A stretch of DNA of 64,000 nucleotides from Wuchereria bancrofti (GCA_005281725.1 SSBO01000009.1:5154363-5218362); one strand, 5' to 3'. Numbered from the stretch's first letter, positions 38,301 to 53,300 are shown. Notes: generated from the sequence alone by a model not told the origin. Program-made: numbers and translations.

Positions 38301-41300
38301 AAATATTGCACGGATGAGAATTCCTTAAATTAATTGCACGAAACAATTTTTTTACACCATCCTGTTTCAGCTCAATTTGCACTGATGCTTTGATGCGCTT
38401 TAGTTGTTTCCCACATATTCGTAACGATGTCGCAGCATTGCTGCATTATATCAGAAGTAAACAAAATTATTCCATGTACCTGTTTCTCAACATCTTTCGA
38501 TGAGACCATTAACGATTCGGTGATCTCAGAATTTTGCACCAGTGGCGGTCCTGTCTCATTAGCGGAACTCACTACCAGCTCCTATAAATTAAAGTTTGTG
38601 AAAAGACAAAAAAGAAAGCAAATAAAGACTGAACTATAAGTTGAAATTGCAAAAAATGCTACAATTACCTCACTTACCTCCTTTAAACGATCTGTAGTTT
38701 CATTGTGTTCATCCTGAAATTAAATAGGGCTGAGAAATTTTTAAAAGCTTATTTTTAATCATTAGAAATCTTTTCAAAAAAAATATTTTCAAAGAATTAT
38801 TCTATTTTGTAACCCATGCATATTTTACATCGTACCCATACACTACATCTCAATTGAATTCTTAGTTTTTCCTCTCAGTTTTTTATACAAATGAAAGCAA
38901 AACCTTAGTTTGTTCAGAAATAAGTGGAAATTGTTGGGAGACATTAGATAATTTCCGCTTCTCATCTTTAGTAAATTGCCTGCAAATACACAAAGCGCTA
39001 CGATAGGAATGAAAGTAAATACTAAACATTATTTATGATGTTATCGCACTTCATTCTAACCACAGCGAATCAAATAACAATTAAAAAACTCTACAATTCA
39101 TTTTTAATGTTTAAAGTAGAAAACACTCCTTTAAAAGAAAAAAAAAATTGAAACAGAAAACAAACGTTTCACTTTCGCTGTCATCAATTGCCATACTGCT
39201 GTCGTTTAGGTCAGTTGTGATATCATGAATTTCCTTTCTTTGCATTTCCTATCAAATTATTCAGACTTTCTTAAAATATTTGCAGTTTTAAAGAAAACCA
39301 TACACAGATCACATTTTGTTTGTAAACTATCTCGAATAAAATTGACATGCAATGAGAAATTAATTCGACAGGACGAAAGATTAATTTAATTGGCTGAAAC
39401 TTATGTCTGTAAAAGCTGAATTTAATTCATAAAGGAATGATTTTGTCTCACTGATGCTGTATTAATCTAAAATCGAATTTATCTAGCTAAAGTGAACAAG
39501 AATTTTATCGAAATTTTGCTCCATCCATTTTGATTTTTTCTTTTTGTGTTATCATTATGAATTACTTATGTTCATCTCTTCGTCAATCTAATTGCCTTTC
39601 AGATTGAATTTGATTTATTGCGAATGGAAGACTTATTTCATGAATGCTTTGGCACTAAAAAATTTTTATTTACTTTCATTGCAAAAAGAAGTCTTAACAG
39701 ATTTGATTCAGTAGCACTTAAACTTTACATCATTAACGATGAATGAAATAAATCAGCGATTGTTTGCAGTATTTTTTGCTTGTTGCTAGTCGGATTTTTC
39801 CCTTTAAGCGACTGAAAGAGACAAGCCATTGGAAGTGATTTGTATTTTTTAACTTCTTCAACATCCAAAAAGGATATTTAACCGAAAAAGCTTTTTTTAA
39901 CTTCTTCAACATCCAAAAAGGATATTTAACCGAAAAAGCAGATTCTCTGCTGGATGAAACTAGTTAAATAGAAAAAATTGCATTTAAATAAAAGAAAAAA
40001 AAAATCGAGGCATTGAGGCCTGAGATTAGTCTAATAAAGTGTTAAGAACAAGAAGATGAGCTAAATATTAAAAAACAAACCATTCAGGTGAGTAAAATTA
40101 TAAATAATAGATTTTATTTCGGAATTAGGCAATAGTAATATATAAAACAAATATTGAAAAACAAGCAGTCCTCTCAACAATTCACTTCGATTTAAAAATT
40201 GCAGCAAAGAAAGTGGATCAGTGAATAATGGTTACTAGGCTAAACTAAACCAACAAGGCTATATATCGTTAACTTAGCATAGTGACCCAAGACAAAAAGT
40301 GGAGAGTGAAGAGAAGACAAAGATTGTAGAAAAACAGCATTTTTCATAGTGTGACGATAAATTAAAAGAAATTTCTGTCAGCAATTTAAAGTTTCAAAAT
40401 TTCAAAACTGAAGCAAAGGACATGATCGCTGAGTGCAAATCACCCAACAGTAATCCTCAGGTTAAGCCTGATATACGTATAGATATAGCTTCCTCAATTT
40501 TTACATTCATAGTTCAAGAAAAGATCCCTATTAATCATTCTGCTACTTTCAATTTCAGATTTGGAATGTCGCGAACTTGGAATATTCATATGAATCGATC
40601 TATTTAAAATATCTTTGAAGGAATACTTTGTTAATTGTTAGCAATTTTCTGCATAATTAACTAAACAATAATCGGAGAAGAAAAAAAAAATGAAATTCCG
40701 AAGTTGCTTAAATATATTCATAAAAAGTATGCATGTAACTGCTTTTTATCAAATTTGAATTATATGAAACTTTTCTACCAAACCAGATTTCTAGCACTAT
40801 CTACAAAATTCAGTTCTGGCATTTAGTGCAATACAAGATAAATACGGATGATGTATGTATGCACAAGTATTTGAGGAATGATAAAAGAGAAGCTGTTAAA
40901 AGATTCCGTTTAAATAACTACTTGCTATAACTAAACTTTTAATCATTATTTTTTCGGGAGAAGAATGTTCAGCATCGGAATACAGGATAGAGAAGATTAG
41001 ATGGAAGTAAGCCATCCAGAAACTATGACCCAGATTACATACAACAATGCTTCATTCTCCGGAATTCAATCCGTGCAACATAAGGAGAAGGAGGAAACAA
41101 ACAAGTATCAAAGGGAAAGTTTACTCTCCGGTCAGACCAAAATAGATCTAATGATAGAAATGAAGTAATAGCTGGTGAGTAATAAGAGAAATTAAAAGGA
41201 TGGAATATAAGAGATAATAAGAAGCTGAAATAATGCAACATAAGTCGACAATAAATGACAGGAACGGAACGAAATGGAAAATGAGGACATTTATGAAGGG

Positions 41301-43239
41301 ATCTAGAGAGCCTCATTCAGGCATCGCATTGGTATGTCAGTAATGCGTCTTTTTTATCTTCTTTTTGCTTGTTTGAAAAATGTGACGAGAATGACTAGAA
41401 AATTAATCGTCTGACGATGGCTTGCACAATTTTCTCATTTCATACTAAATATTGATCGAGTCTTGCAGGAAGCTTTCTTTTACAAATTTTTGGTAAATTT
41501 CGTACAGAACACAAAACAGATTTTAGCAAAATTGTAATTTGACTGTCAAATTTAATAAGCCAAGAAAAAAGGCTTCGACTCTATAATTTGTGATTCTAAT
41601 AAATTGATTAGCTTGAAAGTTCAATAAAATGCAAAAAAATTAGTTGTGGTGAAAGATTCTCCTAGAATCGCTTGCTTATCATATCTATCAACACTCACAT
41701 TTCTTTTTCTGTTCCTTTTAGAGATTGAAAATGCAAAATTCAACCAAAAAAAAAAAATCCAAATTACTCCAGCCGATTCTGGGAGTTTTTCCGCTAGATT
41801 TTGGGAGTCCCTTTTTTAGCTTCAATTTCCTTGAACAAAATCTAAAAAATCTTTCATCTTGCAAGACTTAAACTTTAAATCTTAAATTTCGGTAAACATA
41901 CCTGTTGGTCTGTCACATCACCAACTGTTTCCCGTTCCTTCAGTTTTTTACTAGTATCATGCGCTTCCTCCAATTTGTCCACTTCATCCGCTCTATCATT
42001 CACAATATCTTTTTGTTTTATAATCTCGATTTCCTGCACTTTCACTTTCAGCGCATCATAATCGTCATGATAAACACCGCTTTCGGAAAGAATGCCCACC
42101 TGTTCTGGAACATCTTTTCCCGGCGATATGATTTTTTTGATAGCTTGCGTCTCTTTGCTATCCTCTGATTTCGACACTATCTCTTCCACCTTTTGTGTAT
42201 CTTTATTAAAAGTGTTGCTTTGTAAGTGATAAATATTGGCAGCAGTGAAAAAATCGACCTCTGCGGGAGCTGAAATTTGTTCAGAGAATTTGTCTTCCTT
42301 GAGATCCTCATTATCCTCTCTAACACAGACGTCACTCATCCCGACTATCGGCTTCTCTTTGTCGTCTAATCCATAGATAATATCTTCCACATCTAATGCC
42401 ATGTTGATCTCATTGATTTTTTCATCGATCCCTTCTTTGAAACCTTGTAATTTTTCTCCAGCAGATTCTTCTACATCCGCTACTTTATTATTTAATTCCT
42501 CTTTTAACTTCTGAAAGTTCCCAAATGTCTCTTTTATAAATTTATCCATTTTCCCTCCTTCTTCCTCCACTTTCACAGTAGTTTTCTCACTAATCTCACT
42601 ATCAAACTTTCCACATGTATCAACTGTTTCCGAAACTATCCCCTCAGCACTTTTCGTGAACGGATATATTTTATCCACGACTTCTCCTAATTCTTTTCGG
42701 ACTACTTCCGCTCCAAATCCAATGGATATTTCAGAAACTATCTCGTCGACATTTCCGATGAGTTCATTTTTTTTGGTCGTGACATCCAGTACATTCTCAG
42801 TTCCTCCATCCATTTTCTCTAATTCCTCTAATCCACTGTCGTTTTCAAAAGTAGTTCTGCCAGTATCATCAGTAAATCTCTCTATCCTGTCCTTGATATC
42901 TCCTAAAATTTCTGATGCTCTCTGGTCGCTTTGTCCACTGAACTTTGTCAAGTCGTTGATTACTCCAGAAAAATCGTCCAGTTTTCCTTTAGTTTCCTTC
43001 TGCATTTCACCTACATCATCCTTAGTTTCGTGCTCCAACTTTTCGTTGTGAGTAATAATGCCTGGCGCTACTTTAACCACTTCACTTCGCACTTTGTTAA
43101 ACTTTTCACCGCTTTCTTCAACTTTTTCTGACAATTTGTCGATTAAATCATTTCTCATTTCTATGACATTTTGTACATTCTCTTCATTTAATCCAGTTGA
43201 AGAATCCACCATACTTTTCAGCATATTCTCTTCTGTCAT
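35306..43239 (-). CDS. Orphan acidic helix-rich protein with proline-rich segment (811 aa, ten exons)
   Basis: No family recognised. Exons are 43239-41902, 39248-39166, 38979-38904, 38713-38678, 38581-38480, 38239-38099, 37573-37415, 36846-36652, 35988-35906 and 35528-35306. They sum to 2436 nt with every phase matching, which makes a chance model unlikely. ATG 43239 is the first after an in-frame TAA. Exon 1 alone codes 446 residues, very rich in Glu, Lys, Asp and Val, with amphipathic-helix wording such as DKLSEKVEESGEKFNKV and KEELNNKVADVEE. There is no signal peptide or membrane span. Residues about 675-692 are proline-rich (LPVLPPKNAPPPVPPKKK), an SH3- or WW-ligand-like stretch, followed by IEMILAEEAKAMGQRS. 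The C-terminus (LLPKLVQNLRNYQVRLITSR) is basic. An intracellular scaffold or cytoskeletal role is only a guess. A further exon inside the 2.7-kb first intron cannot be excluded. Confidence 0.75.
39845..39939. repeat. 48-bp tandem duplication (two copies)
   Basis: Two nearly identical adjacent copies of a 48-bp unit (containing AACTTCTTCAACATCC and GGATATTTAACCGAAAAAGC), differing by length of the T-run. It lies in the first intron of the 811-residue orphan gene. Confidence 0.9.
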
Positions 43240-46200
43240 TTCTTCTTAATTTGCATATCTTTTTCAGGAAAAATTCATCACCTAAAATTATATATTTATA
43301 AAAGTCAAATGTTTTTTGAATAATTCAATGTAATAAATGCGCAACATAAGAAATACGAAGGAAATACAAAAGAGAGTTACATGTTACTTTCTAATCACTT
43401 TATATCAACTGTGGCTGAAATATAACCGATGCGAGTAAATAATCAAGAGTGATTGACTAATGCTGCGAAGTAATCGGTAAGAATATTAGAAGTAAAAACC
43501 ACTTTGACATCACTCATTCTGAGATACTGCAATTTCCATCTGATAGATCGCAAAAGGAAGACTTTCTAAGCAAAGACTTAAAAAAATACAAAATTTAAAC
43601 AGTTATCATAAAACGAATACACATATCGACCCTTTTTGCAAAGTTACAGCTTCTCATTCTTTAAACAAAAAGGAAATGAAAACAAGTTTAAACTATCTTT
43701 TAGTTACTAATATCTCTCCTGCCTTTTAGCTATAATAATTAATGCTAGAAAGAAATGACCTAAAAGAAACATAACTCGAGAATATCATTACATGCTGAGG
43801 TCTAATTTTGAAGAACTTAAATATTTTAAGTATGAAAATAGAGACAAAAAAGCAAACTATTCAAGTTTATTCCATTATAGAATCCTGGTCAAAGTAACAC
43901 TGATAGTGATAGATTACAATTTCCAAATTCCAATAAATTTAACAAACGGAAAAAATAACGGAAGTTTGAGTAAAATTGAATTCAAACCTAAATTTCATGA
44001 TAATTGTACAAAGAAATGAAATAGATTTGCCGTTATCTAATTCATATACACTTGAAAACAAATCAGACAATCGGAATTTAGAATGAATGAAGGGAACTGA
44101 GCAAACTGGCCCTTACATCCACTTGCAATTGGCAAACATTCCTAAAGCTGCAGTTCCTATTTTTGCTTGAAGCTTATAAAATGTTTTGTTAGCTTATGGC
44201 CAGCTAACAGCTGACAAAATCTGTCAAAGATGATAGTGACAAAGTGACCATCACAAGCTGTGTTACGGAGATCAGATCTCTCTCACTTTTATTTAAGGGA
44301 CATTTCAGTCTAATGAGACGACCATATCAACAACTGGAAATTTCTGAATTATATGTGCGCTACTGTTCAGCTAACATCATAAACTACTGGTGCCAATAAG
44401 AAACATTTATACTTTCATAGTGCTTTTTGCTATTTCGTAATTCCGAAGCAATCTATAAAATGACAAATAATGCTGCGTCATGCATTTTGTTGTGAGTCTC
44501 AATTGCTTCGATCATTCAAATTCGAAGATTTTGTCTTTTTTAAAAAAAGATGTAATTTACAGTTTATCTAAAATGGAGTCTTTTTTTCTGAACTGGAAAT
44601 TTGTCCTATTCCGGTATTTCTGAACATTTTACTGAAAACCTTTTGAAATGTGTAGAAATTTGCAGCTCTTTTATTCTATTGAAGAAATACTTCTATAAAT
44701 GAATTTTGATTTTCGTGTTATTTATAGTATTATAATTTACAATACTTTTAACATCAGTTTTAATGAATACAAGTTTAAAACGAATGATATATATCATAGA
44801 AAAATATCATACCACAATCATTTTTAAGGAAATAGTGAAGAAAAGTGGCGTTTGTTGAGTATCTATGACATTGCTAGCTTATTGAGTGTTCTATGTGTAA
44901 TTAATATAATTATATTTGTTAGTAGTAGTTTTTCACGAGAAATATACAGTTGATAAGCTTCTCAGTTTCGTTCTGCAATCCAAAAAGAAACTAGGTCCAT
45001 TATTATAACAAAATGATTAAGTATCTATATATCAATGAATTATATATCTATATATAAATCTAGCTACATCCATTATTTTAAGTCAATGTTTTTTAAAAAT
45101 TTTTTAGACTAAGGTAATCAGATTAGGTAAAATCAAAGCCAAGGAGGAAAATTAACTCTAAAAAGTTTACCTTTTTATTCCTTCAAGTATACTGCTGCCA
45201 AATTTGAAGGAAATTTTTTAAGCAAGTGGGGTGACAATAAATTGATCGACTTACCAAAATTAAGAAAAAATACTTTGGTAATTTGAAAGAAGCAATAACT
45301 GTTCGTTGTGTCGATGAATAATTGAAATGTTAGCTCATCCAACTTATATTTAAATAAAAGGCAGAGAAATTTGCATGGAAATACGAAGAATTATTTCTCG
45401 ACAGTAGCAAAGGCGAAAAAGAAATGTTGAAGATCGATTTTGGTCACAAGTTGGCAATCTGAAACTTTGAGAGGGGCAAGACTGAATTACAATACAAATA
45501 TTTCTTACTTACATTAATTTAAAATAATATCCACTAAATATAAATGGAGAGGGAACATTTGTGTAATTAGCATCTCGTGAATGATTTTAGCCGATGAACT
45601 TAATCAGACAGGCGCTGAAGGCAGTCAAAGAGAGGGAACAAACACATCCGAGCATATCAGAGATTGAAAAGAAGACTCGACAATTCAGAATTTAGGCAGG
45701 ACATGACCTTTGAGTTAACAATGAATCCAAGCAGAAGATAGATACTCTCGATGACAGTGCTTTTTCGGAGAAGCTATCATAATGAAGTTCACTGTTAACT
45801 TCATTCTTTCCTATTTGTCACTTATTACTAATCATATCGGTCGTATCTTTACGACAGCTCATCACTGCAAAATATATTTCAGTACTTGAAAAATAAACAA
45901 CAAGCAATTGAACTATGTTAAATTATAAATAAATTATATTAAAATAAAATCTCTCTGTACTACTCGAGAAGTGAATTGAAAGAAAGCTCTGAGTGAAAAT
46001 GGGTGGTAAATAGAAATAAAGTTCGAGAAAGCGGAGTGATTCAACTAAAACAATGCAACCACCAGTTTAACCAAACAAACCTATCCTAGAACGTTCTAAC
46101 AAAGAGGGAAAACACAAACAATGTAAGAAAAAAATTAAATCGGTATCGGTGATTCAAATGGCTGATCATCGGTCTAGAATATATAAAATAGTATGTCTCC

Positions 46201-49200
46201 ATACATACATGATGCATGCACTCAAATGCAGTGCAGCAGCAGTTATAGTTAGTTCACTACATGCGAGCATGCCTCATTCCTCACTTGTCTGCTTGATATC
46301 TGCACTGATCTAAAAATCCAAAACATAACTCTAAATGAAAAAATTATTGCTCATTTGGTAGGTTAAACATATGTGCAATGTGATGAATTTGCTAACGAGA
46401 AGTGAAGAATGGCGGATATGCAGGAAGTACTGCTTCCTTAGATCACGAAACAATCGCTTATTGAATTGGAGAGTTATGCAACAGGGCAAACAGTTGTTCA
46501 ACCACCTCCCCCTACAACTAATCCCCGTCCTTTCTCTCATCTCCGGTAATTGCTGCAACCAATATCCGTAGTACAATGCACAATAAACACTACGCGAGCT
46601 TTTACTTCACTGCGTTCGTTGTGCTGCCCGCCCTCCTCGTGTATTCCGGTTTAATAAACAATTTTTTTCTAATGAATTTAAGTTTGAAACTCCAAACGCA
46701 GCCCACCATCCCTCTACTTCTCTGTAATCCTGACCACACACTGGACTTACTTTCAAAGAGTGAAGATAGGCATTAATGAGACTATTATTTTTTTACAGGT
46801 ATATTGCTAAAACGGATCGTTCCTGGCTCTAAAGACAACAAGATATTGAAAACCACAGTTGTATGCGTCCTTATGTCATGTTGCAAGCATAACGTATCTA
46901 TGCAACATGACAAGACAACTGCACACTTCTTTTTCCGCCCAATATTGAATAGAAGAGACCAGTTTCAAAGAAGAATAAGTGGTATGATCATTTCTGCTAG
47001 CATTAGCTACTCTCGGAGCACTGGACACTTCTTTCTTGCCAATAATGCAATTGTACAACTGTTAATGGATTACGAAGCATTCCTGGGCCACTTGACTTCT
47101 CTACGAATTTAATACATAAGCCAGTTTTCCCATCCAGTTGTTTCTTCAGTGTATATGATTCGTTATAATATCAACAAAAGAAAAAAAATTATAGGAAAAC
47201 ACGATACTTCGTTCATACAGCGAAAAAGTTTGCAAGCGTAAATTGGATTTATAAATTACAATTCAAACAAGAAGCCCGAATAAATGGATTCTTTTTTTCA
47301 CTTTTTTACATCGCATAGAGCTATCACTTCAGCATAATCCATTCATCAGCTGATAAAAATTATTTGTAGTCAACACATAATTAGAGTGTTCTGTGACTAA
47401 TAATGTATTAGCCCTATTTTGCAACATATTTAATTAATTTAGAGGTTTGATGAAAATTTTTCCATAAATTCAAGTCTGAAATCAGAAATCGTTTCTAACG
47501 ATGTTATTTTGCACACACTGATAATGCGAAAGCAGAAATAATTTGACAACTATTTCAATCGCCTCTTTCTGAATCCATTCGATTTCATTTCTGGCAGCAA
47601 AATATAAACGAATGAAATAAATGCAAGAATTTTTAAGATCTTTGCAAGAAATAGCAATAATTTCGCTATCAAAAAATAAACCTGAAAGATGTACAGGAAT
47701 GGAATACATTTCATCCCTTTCCTTTCACTTTAATCTTCAGAGCAATCGATGCAGTGGCATTTATTCAACCCTTCCAACAGCTCCTTGAGCATTGATAGAG
47801 TAAGGGTTATATGCTTAAGCAAATTCCGCTAAGTATCGGAGTAAAGTTGACTGTAGATCACGAGCATTAATTTATTAATTACTCGAGTCATCAGTCTCGG
47901 AATTATAAGTAAGTGATAAGAAGTCAGATAATAAGGAAACAAAATTATAACCTGAGCTTCCAAACAGAATTTGTAAGTTAAGGCTTAAATTTCACAATTC
48001 TTCTTTAAATTGAGTAATTTTGTTTATTTCGAACGGATCAAATAACTTGTTGGTGATAATGACAAGGTATTTCAGGCTCGCTTATCTAAAAACTTAATAT
48101 TAATGTTAAAATAAAATTTGTCAACAGTTACTGTATAAATAATTCTAGTCATTCTTGTGCTTTAAAAATGTTAAATAAAGAAAAATTGTAAAGCAAAAAG
48201 AGGAGAGAATTGGTAAAGAGCAACAGCCAATTTGACGAGCTGATAAAACAGCTGGTGAAATAATAGGAATAATATTCAAAGGAGGAAATCAACGAAAGTT
48301 GATGAGTTGGCAATGAAAGAGAATATGGTGAAGGAAGTAAGCAACTGATACATTCACTGAAAGAAGTTTTTTTATCAATAGGGAAATAAAGGATCGAATT
48401 GATCTTGCTGATGTATGACATAAATAATCAATATGAAATTTATTTATGAGAAAAATGTGGTGAAGAGAAAAAGCGATGGAAGAAAAATAGAAAGACTATA
48501 TCTATTGAGCCTCAAATTATCTCCAGTCCTTTCCGTATCCATCCATATTTTCCATTCCTTTTGATTGCCCCTTCTAAATATTCCATTTCCTTTAGAATCC
48601 CTCCTGAATATTTTAGCTGAGATGTTTATTTTTCCTGCGTTAAGTTCCTGAGATCTCTACTGCGAAACAGATCTAACTTTGGAAGATATTATTTGGTAAA
48701 TTGTGAAACACCTTAGCTTCAGATAAGTAGGAAATTTCTAGAATTTTGAACGGAGATAAGACAGGTAAGGTGTTTCTAAGATGTGGCATTTCTTAAAATG
48801 ATTTCGAATTTCGAAAGCTCATAATTAGTTTTAATTTCAATAGAAAGAGTAGTTACTAAGGAAGAAAAACTTAGTGTCATAAACTATGATCATTACGCTA
48901 ACGCAACACGACACATTCGAATACAATCTTGTCTCCTCCTTGTCTTCACATGCTTTTGTCGCACTTTATATCGTCTTCATTTCTCACTCTCTTCTATAAG
49001 TTGCAGCAAAATGGCTCATTTTAGAACAAAAACGAACTGAAACTTTACTAAAGGAAGATTTATAAATTGAAACCAATAAGTGTTGCAACAAACAATTTTT
49101 TCTAACAATAAAGATGTTATCTTCGATGAAAACTCGATAAAGCTGCCTTCCTCTTTCTAGCCCTCTCTCATTCATTTTGCGCTCTTTTGTTTCCTTGGAC

Positions 49201-50330
49201 GATGGAAAAACAAAAAGTGCAAGCTCTAAATTATTACACTGTACAACGAAATAGATGGTGAATTGAAATTATAGACTGAATTAACCTCAGAAGTGTTCAG
49301 CTTGTTTATTTCAAATAAATTTTCAAGAGATTTTTCAAATTCTTCAAAAAAGCATTAATATGCCGCAGATGTGATGTGTAAATTGATATCTTTCTAATTA
49401 ATGTACCTTTGCCAACTTAGGTTGTATCGATTGTGTTTCTAAATATAAAGTAACTTAAAGCTTTCCAAATAATTCATGAATTTTGAAGACAAAATGACGT
49501 GAGAAAAGCTGTACGAAATACATACTAGTCAAATTGAAAATTGATTACGGTTTCAGTTACATTTTCTCAAGACAACAACGTGAGGAGTGTTAATAATTGT
49601 CAACTATGAACCTATGTAAAAAGGGTCAAGTTGGACTTTTCACCATTCATTTGAAATAGATACTTAACTATAAAATACATCGCAAAATTTGCGTGAAATC
49701 AAAAATCATTTTCATATTGTTTAACGTCTATAACACATGCATGAAGAATTGAGGAAAATTGGAAATTTTGGTTTTTTCAAAAATCTAGTCATGATAGTAT
49801 CACAACTTCTGTAAATTTATTCAAAATTTAAGATTAAACTCACTTCTTTTCCAATTGAATTATGGATCGGACAGATCAAAGTCTAAAGTTGCAAATAAAG
49901 TTCTGAGTAACGTTTTAACATTTATTCAAATCGATTTTGATTATGAGAGCCATTTCTCAACAGAAAATCTTAATTCATTGAAATTCAAAACATCCTAATA
50001 CGCATTTGAATGTTTTAGAAGCATAAAAAAATAACAAAACTAAATTGTTCAAAAACTTTCTGGAACTTTTGGAAATTTCAGAATAAAACGTTCTCTTCCA
50101 GAAATGAATAATTGTAAAGTTAAAGAGAATACATAAGATATCAAATTCGAGACATCAAGTTGTGGGAAAAAATTTGGTTGAACTTGGATATGAATTAACC
50201 AGAAATATTCATAATCCTCCTGAATCCTTGATGTCATTCCGGAAAGCACTGTTTGCAAGATTAAGAAGACTTGACAGAACGTTGTTAATATAATAAGAGC
50301 TTGCTGGAATTCCAAAACTGGAGCAATCTC
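43240..50330. other. Gene-poor AT-rich region
   Basis: About 7 kb with no exon I can support. A less AT-rich patch at about 46370-47110 has overlapping open frames on both strands (46331-46576, 46371-46571, 46576-46776, 46804-47112) but no family resemblance or splice logic. The open frame 50049-50315 (-) lies just beyond the stop of the Kunitz gene and is probably within its 3' flank. Confidence 0.45.
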
Positions 50331-53300
50331 TCAAAATCCGAGTTCTCCACAAGTTGATATGCAATCAGCTAACGAACGGAAATTGTTCAGATTGCCACCA
50401 CAACCTGTATACTCGAATGATATGCATTGATTCTGTAATAGAAAATCAAATATTATTCCAAAAAAAAAAAAAAAAAATGAAGAATTCTCTCAATAAAAAT
50501 GATCAAACAGAATAGGATTCAATAATCAACGAACAGCGTAATTGTTTTATTATAATTAACAGGTGATTTGTTGATCACAGTTTTTTAGAATCTCTTTATA
50601 TTTCAAATGAAATGTTTATTTAGCTTTGATTCGTTTTTCATTTATCAGAGTGCCACTTTCCAGTTGGAAACAAAATTGCTTATAGCAACTCATAACGATG
50701 CCGATATTACTGAATGTCGCATCAAAACTATCTTTAATTTCTCTCAAAAATCTCATTTATTTCAGATAAAAATCTCTCGCATTCCTTGAATCTTTTTTTA
50801 CGTCCTTATTTTATATTTTGCAGTTTTTGTTTTTAGTTTGTTGAGTAATAGTGCCATTTCCTTTCGTCATCTGAATATATAGAAATTTTCAATTACGAGG
50901 CAAGGTGGTAGTTTTAAATTTCTCGCAGTAATCGAATTATTATAAAATAAATAACCTGTTGTCGATCGAAGGCATAACGTGTTTGATGTTCACTACAAGC
51001 TCCTTTATCTATCGATAACAAGCATAGCTGTTCTGAAAGTTCAATGAAAAGATAAAGAACAAACTAACAAGTTCAAATCCGTAAACAAAGATTTGGAACA
51101 AGAAGTTGAAAGAGCATTGAAAAGCATAATATCATTTGAACAAACAGTTTAATATTGATATACAATTAGTATATGTCATTGAGATTAAAATATTATAAGA
51201 TTTCGAGTGAAGAAAATGAGAATTTTTTACGTGACAAATAAGAATTAATTTCTAAATGAATCGAAAAATTGAAATTAAACATATTGAAGAAATCATTAGT
51301 TTGAAAGCACATGCATCATGCTTAGCTATGCAAGCAAGTCTGGATCAGCAGTAACTCATCCAGGTTTAACTGACATCTCAATTCATAACATATGACCAAA
51401 AATTACGATTTACTTCATATTTCAGGAGCACAAATATAAATTTCAATCATAATGCTAATGATTAGAACCATTTAATGACAAAAAATAATCACAGTAGATG
51501 AATTAGAGTAGGTAAACAGTTGCAATTCACTGCAATAGAATGACCGATAAAGCAGTAAGAATTAAAAGTATGTGATAGATTATAACTTTTTGTCATGCAA
51601 AATATTCTAAAATTTGGAAAATCCTACTATAAGATCAATCTAAACACCGAATTCAAATATGTTTCTTAAATTGAGTTGTTTACTTATTAATAAAACATTG
51701 TACAATCTTTCAATTTTTTGGTTTTGAATTATTAAGTTTGCAAAATTTTCATATATTTTTTAGTTCATAGATATTTATACTTTTAACACGAAAGAAGTAT
51801 TTCAAAACTAAATATGAACTTGATTGCTTATTCTTATGATAAAAGAATATAGCAAAAGAGAAGTTTCCTGGCATTGATAATTTCTGTGCATTTCCGATTA
51901 TTTTTAATTTTATCGAAGGAAGCTTCATGTCCATAAAGTAAAAGTTGAATCTAAGTTTACCTGATCTGCTTTACAAAAGAGCAAATTTTTTCAGAAAAAT
52001 ATTAAAACGAGCAATGTGCACTGAAATTAACTTGTAGGAGACAAATTAATGAGTATATAAGGAGGACTGTAATAGATTAAAGTAATATATTCATGACATC
52101 CAGTATTTTAACATATTGAAATATCTGGAGATTGCTACAAATACATAACTCAATAAATATATTTATCAAGATATTCAAGATAGAATTTCAAAAATTTCAA
52201 TTCTTCAAATTATCGATATAATTAAAAGATCTAAAATTGATAAATATCAATTCTGCACATATATGAGTGTTTCTTTTTTGAAAAAAGTAAAAAAAAGATC
52301 GTAATATTGTCACTGAACTTAATTTCGACCAAGCATTGAAAGCCGGTAACTAAGAGGAAATTCATTTTATTAGCATACAGCTCTGTCACTTTTTGTTTAG
52401 ACTTCTAATATTTGGTGTTTGTAACAAACTCTTTAATGTAGATGTAACTCAATGCTTGCGAACGCTTTCATTAATTTGAACAGCAAAAAGGTCAAAGAAC
52501 TATGTGAAGAGTCAGATTTTTGGACAAACTGCACTGGTACTTCAGCATATTATTTTCTTAAAAATTATTGGCGATATTATTTTTGTACAATAACATTGTA
52601 ATATTGAATTTAAATGAGTTTAACTACTTTCAAAGAACAAATTTATTAGATTTGCAATTCTCAGCACACAGTATTTCCAGCATAACAATGGCTTGCATCT
52701 TTTTTTGTCTTCTTTAAGTAGCCCACCTGGACAAACTTTTTCTGCTCATAATTTGAAAAGAAGTTGTTTCCGTTTCTGCCAAGTTCTGTATAATGAAAGA
52801 AGTAATGACATTGACTTTGAGCTATAATACCAAAGCGCTAAATCACTAACGTCTGATTACAACTGCTGAAAACAAAATCTGTTGGAAATACTTAATTTTT
52901 TACTTAAAAATTACTGTCGAAAAACGAATTAAGGCTTTCCAAATTAAAGTTTTTCCTAACTTTCACCGCTCTACTGCTCATCAAAGCGCCGTATTTTGCG
53001 ACTTATAATAGCATCAATCACGTTTGGAGTAATTATCAAAATATTAATTCAATTTGTCTCAATTACTTCAAGTTAGCTTTAAATTCGTAAGAAATAAAAA
53101 TAAACATTGCATTCTGTAGCGAACAGTGGACACTTTATTATCACTAATATAGAATTAATATGCTTCAGAAATGACACACTATTGCAATGAACTGACTCGA
53201 CTAATAAATAGTAATTCTTAGTATCTGAATAATTTTACAATTCTACAAGATATTTTATGAGTGAATTTTAGAAAAACAAAGTCAGAAAGGTTTAAGGATT

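Noticed and set aside
42656..43249. Ser/Phe-rich open frames on the plus strand
   Set aside because: Antisense reading of the long acidic exon of the 811-residue gene; the Glu/Lys codons read back as Ser/Phe/Leu.
46331..47112. Overlapping open frames on both strands in a less AT-rich patch
   Set aside because: Neither strand gives a coherent exon chain or known motif.
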